A stretch of 20,265 nucleotides of DNA, from positions 14,274 to 34,538 of the forward strand of contig DBKZ01000087.1 in NCBI GenBank assembly GCA_002297415.1, read 5' to 3'. The stretch is from Ruminococcaceae bacterium UBA737 (lineage in GTDB: Bacteria > Bacillota > Clostridia > Oscillospirales > Acutalibacteraceae). This document shows, piece after piece, positions 12,469 to 18,412 of the stretch (its first letter is position 1; every line of letters begins with the position of its first letter). The notes under the pieces are model-generated. The model searched no databases. It saw only the letters and a program-made list of their open reading frames with translations, and was not told the DNA's origin. A program made the position numbers and the translations under genes.

Positions 12469-13113
12469 TCATGTAATTATTCTTTTTAATAAATCTATAT
12501 GGATTCTTTCTTTAATTCCTTCTATATTTGAAATTATTTCTTTTGAACTTGAAATATAGTTAATTTGCGAATATTTTTCTTCTTCGTATTTTTTAGACAG
12601 AATACAAATAATCTTTTTGCTTTTATCAGCATTATAAGAATTAGATGATGTTCTTAAAGAGGATGCGGTTAAAATATCGTCATTAAAACAAATACATGTA
12701 TCCAATTCAACATTATTTATTGCAACAGGAAAGTTAAATGTGTTTGTATGTAAATTTTCAAGAAATAGTGTAGTAGATGTTGAAGCATATAGAAAAGAAT
12801 CAAATTTTGATAAACGCTTACATTTTTTATATATTGTATTTAAATTATATTTTTGAATATTATTTATTTGTTCGATCGATATTTTTCCGGTTAAACAATT
12901 TTTAAAAAAATCTTCTTCGTTTCCTTTAATTTTAAGCCCTGTAAGATGTAAAAATTTATTTTTTGTAAATACAACATTGTACTCACAAAAATCATCGCAT
13001 ATTATATTAAAACTTCTGCCCAAATAATATTTTTTATATTTAGGTGCTGCAACTTCAAGATAACTGATAATTCTTTTCTTATCTTTATCTTTCAACGGTC
13101 TTGCTGTTCGCAT
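12469..13113 (-). CDS. PBECR4-like nuclease-fold protein, possible toxin
   Basis: The product is 214 residues, basic, with no signal peptide or membrane segment. The strand-rich stretch Y-N-V-V-F-T-K-N-K-F-L-H-L-T-G-L (45-60) followed by F-F-K-N-C-L (69-74) resembles proteins named PBECR4, a predicted phage- and element-borne branch of the Barnase/EndoU/ColicinE5/RelE nuclease fold. This identification is from memory of the motif and is moderate. I cannot point to proven catalytic residues. The gene is clearly richer in A+T than all its neighbours, a sign of transfer. It begins 13 bases after a Rho-independent terminator that ends a repeat-containing transcript, with AAGGGGA before its ATG. 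It has no promoter of its own that I can see and would be expressed by read-through. It could instead be an unrelated mobile-element protein. Confidence 0.5.
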   Translation of the reverse strand: MRTARPLKDKDKKRIISYLEVAAPKYKKYYLGRSFNIICDDFCEYNVVFTKNKFLHLTGLKIKGNEEDFFKNCLTGKISIEQINNIQKYNLNTIYKKCKRLSKFDSFLYASTSTTLFLENLHTNTFNFPVAINNVELDTCICFNDDILTASSLRTSSNSYNADKSKKIICILSKKYEEEKYSQINYISSSKEIISNIEGIKERIHIDLLKRIIT

Positions 13114-13126
13114 TTACATTCCCCTT

Positions 13127-13155
13127 AAAAAAGAAAGGCAGGAACATATCCTGCC
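13127..13155 (-). terminator. Rho-independent terminator between repeat RNA and nuclease-like gene
   Basis: On the minus strand GGCAGGA, a five-base loop and TCCTGCC are followed by TTTCTTTTTT. It is textbook in form and lies between the repeats and the 12469-13113 gene, so most transcription would stop before the coding region. Confidence 0.85.
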
Positions 13156-13374
13156 CTTTTCTTATATGAGTTTTTCTGTCGGTTGTCGACCTCAAATACC
13201 ATATAGGCATTTAAATTGATTGAGGTTGTTATCGTCTCCTCAATGACTACAACAAGTTTCTGTCGGTTGTCGACCTCAAATACCATATAGGTATTTAAAT
13301 TGATTGAGGTTTTTACCGTCTCCTCAATGACCACAACTTTAAGTGCTCATTCCACTGCATAGATTACTCCTTGC
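13128..13374 (-). ncRNA. Short tandem-repeat transcript ahead of the nuclease-like gene
   Basis: A near-consensus promoter (13381-13409), two 84-bp repeats and a Rho-independent terminator (13127-13155) define a unit of about 245 bases. Each repeat holds ATTGAGG/CCTCAAT arms and an AAATACC/GGTATTT-type stem. All three differences between the copies within these structures keep them: two lie in a loop, and one turns an A-U into a G-U pair on the minus strand only. This suggests the RNA is the product. Against this, an AAGGAG-ATG start at 13360 and an open frame across the repeats leave a small protein possible. Confidence 0.45.
13173..13340. repeat. Two direct tandem repeats of 84 bp
   Basis: Copy 1 is 13173-13256 and copy 2 is 13257-13340. 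They differ at four positions over most of their length, plus the last few bases. Each contains CCTCAA/TTGAGG and AAATACC/GGTATTT-type inverted arms and a GTCGAC site. The period is 28 codons. There are no spacers, so this is not a CRISPR array. Confidence 0.92.
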
Positions 13375-13380
13375 ATTTAT

Positions 13381-13409
13381 ATTATATGCTGTCATTCGTT
13401 AAAAGTCAA
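13381..13409 (-). promoter_or_regulatory. Strong promoter of the repeat transcript
   Basis: On the minus strand TTGACT (13409-13404) and TATAAT (13386-13381) are separated by exactly 17 bases. It is the best promoter match in the window. Transcription would start near 13374. Confidence 0.75.
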
Positions 13410-13472
13410 TAGGAAATTTGCGGAAATTCGGGACATTCGCCGACATATTTCAGGTATACAAACTGACGCTCA

Positions 13473-13508
13473 GAGACTGCAGCAAAAAATACTGCGGTCT
13501 CTTTTTTT
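13473..13508 (+). terminator. Orphan plus-strand terminator upstream of the phosphate operon
   Basis: A 10-bp stem with one G-T pair (GAGACTGCAG and CTGCGGTCTC) is followed by seven T. No plus-strand gene ends just before it, since the regulator already has its own terminator a kilobase upstream. It insulates the phosphate promoter and may have ended an ancestral neighbour. Confidence 0.75.
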
Positions 13509-13531
13509 ACCTAAATTTAACTTTTTTGTGA

Positions 13532-13560
13532 TTACAGACTTAACAAACGAGCAATATAAT
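13532..13560 (+). promoter_or_regulatory. Promoter of the pst-pho operon
   Basis: TTACAG (13532-13537) and TATAAT (13555-13560) are 17 bases apart. TTTACC, TTTAAC and TTAACA-like hexamers nearby recall PhoP-type boxes, but their spacing (10, about 15 and 8 bases) is not the regular 11 expected. Control by the operon's own two-component system is therefore plausible and unproven. Confidence 0.5.
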
Positions 13561-13590
13561 AAGGGCAGAAAACAAGAAAGGATGAAAAAA

Positions 13591-14478
13591 ATGAAAACAG
13601 GAAAAATTTTAAGTCTGTCACTTGCCGCAATTATGACTATAGGAGCGCTTGCAGGATGCGGCTCTGCGAAGGACAGCGGAACAAAAGCAAAAATCGACGA
13701 CAACATTACGGTTCTTACCCGTGAAGAGGGCTCGGGAACAAGAGGAGCTTTTATCGAGCTTACGGGAATTGAGGAAAAGGACGAGGACGGAAACAAGGTA
13801 GACAAAACAATCTCCTCGGCAGAAACCACAAACTCAACCTCAGTTATGATTACAACAGTTCAGGGAAACAAATCTTCAATCGGATACATTTCTTTAGGCT
13901 CTTATGATGAAAAAAAGGTAAAGGCGCTTAAGGTCGACGGCAGCGAGGCTACAGCCGAGAATGTTAAAAACGGAACCTATAAGGTAGCAAGACCTTTTAA
14001 TATAGCGACAAAGGGCGAGGCAAAAGGAATTGCCGCCGACTTTATCAAGTTTATCTTAAGCGCCGACGGTCAGGCGATAGTTGAGAAAAACGGCTACATC
14101 AGTGAGGGCAACAGCGGAGCTTATACAGCCGCAAATCTTAAGGGTAAGATTTCGGTAGGCGGTTCTTCTTCGGTAACACCGGTTATGGAAAAGCTTAAGG
14201 AAGCTTATGTTAAGCTCAACCCCGATGTAACAATAGATGTTCAGCAGAACGATTCGACCTCAGGTATGAAGGGCGCAATAGACGGTATCTATGATATCGG
14301 CATGGCTTCAAGAGAGGTTAAGGACTCGGAAAAATCCGCAGGTCTTACCGATACAAAGATTGCTCTTGACGGAATTGCGGTAATCGTAAACAAAGAAAAC
14401 GATAAAACCGACATCACCTCTGAACAGATAAAGGAAATCTATACAGGCTCTATCACCCTCTGGAGCGAGCTTAAATAA
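13591..14478 (+). CDS. pstS: Phosphate-binding lipoprotein PstS with permuted lobe order
   Basis: The product is 295 residues from this ATG, which lies 8 bases after AAAGGA; an ATG at 13582 is the alternative and upstream starts lack a ribosome site. A signal peptide with lipobox L-A-G-C places C23 as the lipid-modified residue, so the protein sits outside the membrane and hands phosphate to PstCA. The mature part first shows T-R44-E-E-G-S48-G-T50 and F-I-E-L (about 40-180), which matches the second lobe of classical PstS. Then follows G-G-S-S-S-V-T-P (190-197), N-D-S-T-S-G (220-225) and M-A-S-R-E (238-242), which match the first lobe. The C terminus, Y-T-G-S-I-T-L-W-S-E-L, is what normally precedes the R-x-D-G-S-G-T part. 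All binding loops are therefore present but in exchanged order. No frameshift is involved. Confidence 0.9.
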   Translation: MKTGKILSLSLAAIMTIGALAGCGSAKDSGTKAKIDDNITVLTREEGSGTRGAFIELTGIEEKDEDGNKVDKTISSAETTNSTSVMITTVQGNKSSIGYISLGSYDEKKVKALKVDGSEATAENVKNGTYKVARPFNIATKGEAKGIAADFIKFILSADGQAIVEKNGYISEGNSGAYTAANLKGKISVGGSSSVTPVMEKLKEAYVKLNPDVTIDVQQNDSTSGMKGAIDGIYDIGMASREVKDSEKSAGLTDTKIALDGIAVIVNKENDKTDITSEQIKEIYTGSITLWSELK

Positions 14479-14500
14479 AACAAATAACAAATTGGGCTTT

Positions 14501-14525
14501 CTCTCTGCAAATAAAAAGCAGAGAG
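14501..14525 (+). promoter_or_regulatory. Intercistronic hairpin between pstS and pstC
   Basis: Perfect 8-bp arms (CTCTCTGC and GCAGAGAG) with a nine-base A-rich loop lie in the 68-base gap. No proper T run follows. Such a stem could protect the pstS message or partly stop transcription, so that binding protein outnumbers permease. Confidence 0.5.
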
Positions 14526-14546
14526 CTTTGCCATATCGGAGACATT

Positions 14547-15407
14547 ATGAACACTAAATTACAGTCATTCAAAGAAAACGCAATGCGCGTTGTATTTGCC
14601 GTTTGTGCCTGCGTTTCGATACTCGCCGTAATTTTAATATGCTTTTTCCTTTTTGCAAACGGAATTCCCACAATCGGCAAAATAGGCGTTAAGGAATTTT
14701 TACTCGGTCTTGACTGGAAACCGTTGCAAAATATTTTCGGAATTCTTCCGATGATAATAGGCAGTATTTATGTAACCGCGGGAGCGGTTGTTATAGGAGT
14801 GCCGATAGGGCTTTTATGCGCGGTGTTTCTTGCGAAATTCTGCCCCGATAAGCTTTATAAGGTCTTTAAGCCCGCGGTTGACCTGCTTGCCGGAATCCCC
14901 TCTATTGTTTACGGATTTTTCGGACTTGTCGTTATAGTCCCCGTTATGCAAAACCTTTTCGGCGGAAGCGGAAAGGGTGTGCTTACGGCCTCGATTATGC
15001 TCGGAATTATGATTCTTCCGACAATAATCAGTGTTTCCGAGGCGGCGATAAGAGCCGTTCCCGAAAGCTACTATGAGGGAGCCTTGGCTCTCGGTGCCAC
15101 TCATGAGAGAAGCACATTCCTTGCTGTTCTTCCCGCGGCAAAATCGGGAATTACGGCAGGCGTGATATTAGGTCTCGGCCGCGCCATAGGCGAAGCAATG
15201 GCGGTTAATATGGTTGCGGGAAATCAGGCGATTATACCTAAAAGTCTGCTTAGCGGCGTTAGAACGCTTACTTCAAATATCGTGCTTGAAATGGGATACG
15301 CAACCGACCTTCACCGCGAAGCCCTGATTGCGACCGCGCTAGTACTATTTGTTTTCATTCTTATAATAAATCTTCTTTTCTCGCTTGCAAAGAAGGAGAA
15401 AAAATAA
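14547..15407 (+). CDS. pstC: Phosphate ABC transporter permease PstC
   Basis: The product is 286 residues with about six membrane segments, the first at 14-38. The cytoplasmic coupling (EAA) loop reads E-A-A-I-R-A-V-P-E-S-Y-Y-E-G-A-L-A-L-G-A (about 164-183), which docks on the ATPase PstB. The motif L-A-G-I-P-S-I-V-Y-G (about 113-122) is characteristic of Pst permeases. It forms the membrane channel with PstA. GGAG lies 6 bases before the ATG. The stop codon overlaps the next start by one base (TAATG). It is assigned PstC by its position directly after pstS and its periplasmic-loop pattern (F-L-L-G-L-D-W-K-P), which is typical of PstC. Confidence 0.93.
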   Translation: MNTKLQSFKENAMRVVFAVCACVSILAVILICFFLFANGIPTIGKIGVKEFLLGLDWKPLQNIFGILPMIIGSIYVTAGAVVIGVPIGLLCAVFLAKFCPDKLYKVFKPAVDLLAGIPSIVYGFFGLVVIVPVMQNLFGGSGKGVLTASIMLGIMILPTIISVSEAAIRAVPESYYEGALALGATHERSTFLAVLPAAKSGITAGVILGLGRAIGEAMAVNMVAGNQAIIPKSLLSGVRTLTSNIVLEMGYATDLHREALIATALVLFVFILIINLLFSLAKKEKK

Positions 15408-16291
15408 TGGAAAATGTTAAAACCTCAGTTAATTACACTTCTTTTAAACAAAGACTTAAAAACCGCCTTAATCATCCGCTTTCATTCATAGTTTTCCTGC
15501 TTACATGGACGGCGGCTGTCATCACGGCGGCGGTTGTGGTATTTCTTATAGCTTACATTCTTATAAAGGGAATTCCTAATATTAAGCCCTCGCTATTTGC
15601 GTGGAAATATACAAGCGAAAATGTTTCTATGATGCCGGCGATTATAAATACCTTGACCTTAACGCTGATGTCGCTGATTTTAGCCGTTCCTATCGGTGTA
15701 TTTTCGGCGGTGTATCTTACCGAGTATGCAAAAAAAGGCAATCCGCTTGTAAAGCTTGTAAGAACTACAACCGAAACCCTCGCGGGAATCCCCTCTATTG
15801 TTTACGGACTTTTCGGCTACCTCGTCTTTGTTATAGCCTGTAAATTTCAGCAGTCGATGCTGTCGGGCGCGTTAACGCTTGCTATAATGATACTTCCCAC
15901 AATGATGAGAACGACAGAGGAAGCGCTCTTATCTGTTCCCGATTCTTACAGAGAGGGAAGCTTCGGTTTGGGCGCGGGAAGACTGAGAACCGTTTTTAAG
16001 GTTGTTCTTCCCTCGGCAGTCCCGGGAATTTTATCGGGAATAATTCTTTCCGTAGGAAGAATTGTCGGCGAGACCGCCGCGCTTATATATACCTCGGGTA
16101 CGGTTGCGGGAATACCGAAAAACATTTTATCAAGCGGCAGAACCCTTTCGGTTCACATGTACGCGCTTTTAAGCGAAGGGCTTTATATGGAACAGGCTTA
16201 TGCCACGGCTGTAGTGCTTATTATAATGGTTTTGCTGATAAATATTCTCTCGGGCTTCCTCGCCAAAAAGGTTTCGGCAAAGAAAGGGTAA
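15407..16291 (+). CDS. pstA: Phosphate ABC transporter permease PstA
   Basis: The product is 294 residues with about six membrane segments. The early loop S-L-F-A-W-K-Y-T-S-E-N (about 62-72) and P-A-I-I-N-T-L (78-84) are typical of PstA. It shares L-A-G-I-P-S-I-V-Y-G-L-F-G (about 125-137) with PstC, and its coupling loop reads E-E-A-L-L-S-V-P-D-S-Y-R-E-G-S-F-G-L-G-A. It pairs with PstC to form the phosphate pathway. Translation is coupled to pstC through TAATG, with AAGGAG just upstream. pstB follows after 6 bases. Confidence 0.93.
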   Translation: MENVKTSVNYTSFKQRLKNRLNHPLSFIVFLLTWTAAVITAAVVVFLIAYILIKGIPNIKPSLFAWKYTSENVSMMPAIINTLTLTLMSLILAVPIGVFSAVYLTEYAKKGNPLVKLVRTTTETLAGIPSIVYGLFGYLVFVIACKFQQSMLSGALTLAIMILPTMMRTTEEALLSVPDSYREGSFGLGAGRLRTVFKVVLPSAVPGILSGIILSVGRIVGETAALIYTSGTVAGIPKNILSSGRTLSVHMYALLSEGLYMEQAYATAVVLIIMVLLINILSGFLAKKVSAKKG

Positions 16292-16297
16292 AAAAAT

Positions 16298-17047
16298 ATG
16301 GATAAATTCACTGTTAATAACCTTAATTTATGGTATAATGATTTTAAAGCTCTTAAAAATATAAATCTCGGTATGCAGGCTAATAAGATTACCGCTTTTA
16401 TAGGCCCGTCGGGCTGCGGAAAATCAACCCTGCTTAAAACGCTGAACAGAATGAACGACCTTGTCGAGGGGTGCAGAATTGAGGGCGAAATTCTGCTCGA
16501 TAAGGATAACATATATAAGGATATGGATGTAAACCTTTTAAGAAAAAGGGTCGGAATGGTGTTTCAGAAGCCTAATCCTTTTCCGATGTCGATTTATGAC
16601 AATATCGCTTTCGGACCGAGGACCCACGGAATACATTCTAAGGCTAAGCTTGACGAAATCGTTGAGGAATCCTTAAAAAGCGCCGCAATTTGGGACGAAA
16701 CAAAGGATGTTCTTAAAAAAAGCGCGCTTGCGATGTCGGGCGGTCAGCAGCAGAGGCTGTGTATTGCAAGGGCTCTTGCGGTTAAGCCCGAGGTGCTTTT
16801 GATGGACGAGCCGACGAGTGCGTTGGACCCGATTTCAACCTCGAAAATAGAAGACCTTGCGGCGGAGCTTAAAAAGAAGTATACTATAATCATGGTAACC
16901 CACAATATGCAGCAGGCTGTAAGAATTTCGGACTACACCGCATTTTTCCTTTTAGGCGAGGTTATTGAGTTTTCAAAGACCGAGGCTATGTTCTCAGACC
17001 CTAAGGACAAGAGAACGGAAGACTATATTACCGGCAGATTCGGCTGA
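16298..17047 (+). CDS. pstB: Phosphate ABC transporter ATPase PstB
   Basis: The product is 249 residues, standard length. It has Walker A G-P-S-G-C-G-K-S-T (36-44), a Q-loop at F-Q-K-P (89-92), the signature M-S-G-G-Q-Q-Q-R (146-153), Walker B V-L-L-M-D-E (166-171) with the D-loop S-A-L-D, and switch H202 in V-T-H-N. K-P-N-P-F-P-M-S-I-Y after the Q-loop is diagnostic of PstB. It powers phosphate import by ATP hydrolysis at the inner face of the membrane. AAAGGG about 8 bases upstream, inside the end of pstA, serves as ribosome site. Confidence 0.96.
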   Translation: MDKFTVNNLNLWYNDFKALKNINLGMQANKITAFIGPSGCGKSTLLKTLNRMNDLVEGCRIEGEILLDKDNIYKDMDVNLLRKRVGMVFQKPNPFPMSIYDNIAFGPRTHGIHSKAKLDEIVEESLKSAAIWDETKDVLKKSALAMSGGQQQRLCIARALAVKPEVLLMDEPTSALDPISTSKIEDLAAELKKKYTIIMVTHNMQQAVRISDYTAFFLLGEVIEFSKTEAMFSDPKDKRTEDYITGRFG

Positions 17048-17069
17048 TATAAAAGGAGACGAAATTTTT

Positions 17070-17711
17070 ATGAGAAATAAATTTGACAGCCAGCTTGAAA
17101 AATTAAATCTTGAAATAATCACAATGGGCGCTCTTTGCGAGGACGCTATTTCGGCGGCGGTTAAAGCCCTGCTCGATTCGGACGAAAAGCTTTGCGAAAA
17201 GGTTTTTGCAACCGAAAACGAAATAAATCAAAAAGAAAGAGACATTGAAGCCGTCTGCATGAAGCTTATTTTGCAGCAGCAGCCGGTCGCCCGTGATTTA
17301 AGATATATATCCTCGGCGCTTAAAATGATTTCCGATATGGAAAGAATAGGCGATCAGGCGGCGGATATTGCGGAGATTACAAAATTTATCAAAAAGGGAC
17401 AAATAAGCGGCGATATCCATATCAGGGATATGGCAACCGCTGTAATAAAAATGGTTACCGACAGTGTGGATTCCTTTGTTAAAAAGGACCTTACACTTGC
17501 CAAAGCGGTAAACGATTATGACGATAAGGTCGACAATCTGTTTGACTGCATTAAGGACGAAATCGTAAACCTTATATCCACGGACAAAGAAAACGGAGAA
17601 TTCTGCATAGATATTTTGATGATTGCGAAATATCTCGAAAGAATAGGCGACCATGCCGTAAATATCGCGGGCTGGGTCGGATATTCCGTAACCGGAGTTC
17701 ACGGATTTTAA
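17070..17711 (+). CDS. phoU: Phosphate signalling regulator PhoU
   Basis: The product is 213 residues; the frame is open further upstream into pstB, but AAAGGAG precedes this ATG by about 11 bases and the N terminus fits the family. It has two similar three-helix bundles, with E-x-E-I-N-Q-K-E-R-D-I-E (52-63) and the metal-binding-type R-Y-I-S-S-A-L-K-M-I-S-D-M-E-R-I-G-D (78-95). The latter is echoed at the end as A-K-Y-L-E-R-I-G-D-H-A-V-N-I. PhoU links PstB transport status to the sensor kinase and keeps the Pho response off when phosphate is plentiful. It is the junction gene between transport and signalling halves of this operon. Confidence 0.95.
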   Translation: MRNKFDSQLEKLNLEIITMGALCEDAISAAVKALLDSDEKLCEKVFATENEINQKERDIEAVCMKLILQQQPVARDLRYISSALKMISDMERIGDQAADIAEITKFIKKGQISGDIHIRDMATAVIKMVTDSVDSFVKKDLTLAKAVNDYDDKVDNLFDCIKDEIVNLISTDKENGEFCIDILMIAKYLERIGDHAVNIAGWVGYSVTGVHGF

Positions 17712-17739
17712 GATTTTAAGACAACGGGAGGTTTCTGAT

Positions 17740-18399
17740 GTGATTTATCTTTTGGAAGATGACGAGAGCATAAGAAAATTTGTTATTTACGCGCTTAATC
17801 AGACAGGCTTTGAGGCTGAGGGCTTCGGACTGCCGTCGCAGTTTAAGGCGGCGGTCGAAAAGAAAGCGCCCAAGCTTGTTTTGCTTGATATAATGCTGCC
17901 CGAGGAGGACGGCATTTCGGTGCTTTCATGGCTCAAAAAAAGGAGCGAGACCGCTCAGATTCCCGTAATCTTTCTTACAGCGAAATCAAGCGAATACGAT
18001 AAGGTGACAGGGCTTGACAACGGTGCGGACGATTACATCACAAAGCCGTTCGGCACAATGGAGCTGATTTCAAGGATAAAGGCGCTTTTAAGACGCACCT
18101 CGAAATCCGTCGAGGAATACAGCGCGGGCGAGCTTTATGTCTGCCCGTCAAAGCATATCGTAAAGGTAAAGGACGAGGAGGTTTCGCTTACGTTAAAGGA
18201 ATTCGAAATGCTCTGTCTCTTACTTAAAAACCGCGGAACCGTTTTAACGCGCGACAGACTGCTCGAAGAAATCTGGGGCTATGATTATGACGGCGAGAGC
18301 AGGACGGTCGACGTACATATAAAAACACTCAGAACCAAGCTTAAATCCTGCGGCGAGCTTATTGAGACCGTAAGAGGAATAGGCTATAAAATAGCATGA
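17740..18399 (+). CDS. PhoB/PhoP-type response regulator (OmpR family)
   Basis: The product is 219 residues. The receiver domain (1-115) has acidic D7-D8, phospho-acceptor D50 in L-L-D-I-M-L-P, T80 and K102 in T-K-P-F. The C-terminal winged helix (about 125-219) ends with S-R-T-V-D-V-H-I-K-T-L-R-T-K-L and V-R-G-I-G-Y-K. The start is GTG: GGGAGG lies 8 bases upstream, and the ATG two bases earlier is out of frame and stops at once. Its place after phoU and before the kinase makes it the phosphate-starvation regulator, probably acting on the pst promoter. The gene name phoB, phoP or regX depends on convention. Confidence 0.9.
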   Translation: MIYLLEDDESIRKFVIYALNQTGFEAEGFGLPSQFKAAVEKKAPKLVLLDIMLPEEDGISVLSWLKKRSETAQIPVIFLTAKSSEYDKVTGLDNGADDYITKPFGTMELISRIKALLRRTSKSVEEYSAGELYVCPSKHIVKVKDEEVSLTLKEFEMLCLLLKNRGTVLTRDRLLEEIWGYDYDGESRTVDVHIKTLRTKLKSCGELIETVRGIGYKIA

Positions 18400-18412
18400 C
18401 GGAGGGATATTT

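Larger units (their letters stand above)
13125..13360 (-). pseudogene. Doubtful small reading frame through the tandem repeats, out of frame with its only good start
   Basis: AAGGAG followed six bases later by ATG at 13358-13360 opens a frame of 15 codons (begins M-Q-W-N-E-H) that stops at 13313. A shift of one base near 13335-13340 would join it to the frame that runs through both repeats to TAA at 13125-13127. That frame on its own has only a GTG start (13334). The repeat is 28 codons long, so the frame stays open in both copies. Three of the four differences between copies change the amino acid, which does not suggest selection on protein. The product is unrecognised. It may be a broken small gene, or chance coding in a structured RNA. 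Confidence 0.3.

Noticed and set aside
13173..13340. CRISPR array
   Set aside because: Only two directly abutting 84-bp units with no spacers and no cas genes.
13500..13560. Clear Pho boxes upstream of pstS
   Set aside because: TTTACC, TTTAAC and TTAACA-like hexamers are present, but their spacing is irregular and the region is AT-rich, so chance is likely.
13591..14478. Frameshifted or duplicated PstS
   Set aside because: The frame is intact from signal peptide to stop, and each binding loop occurs once; exchanged lobe order explains the sequence better.
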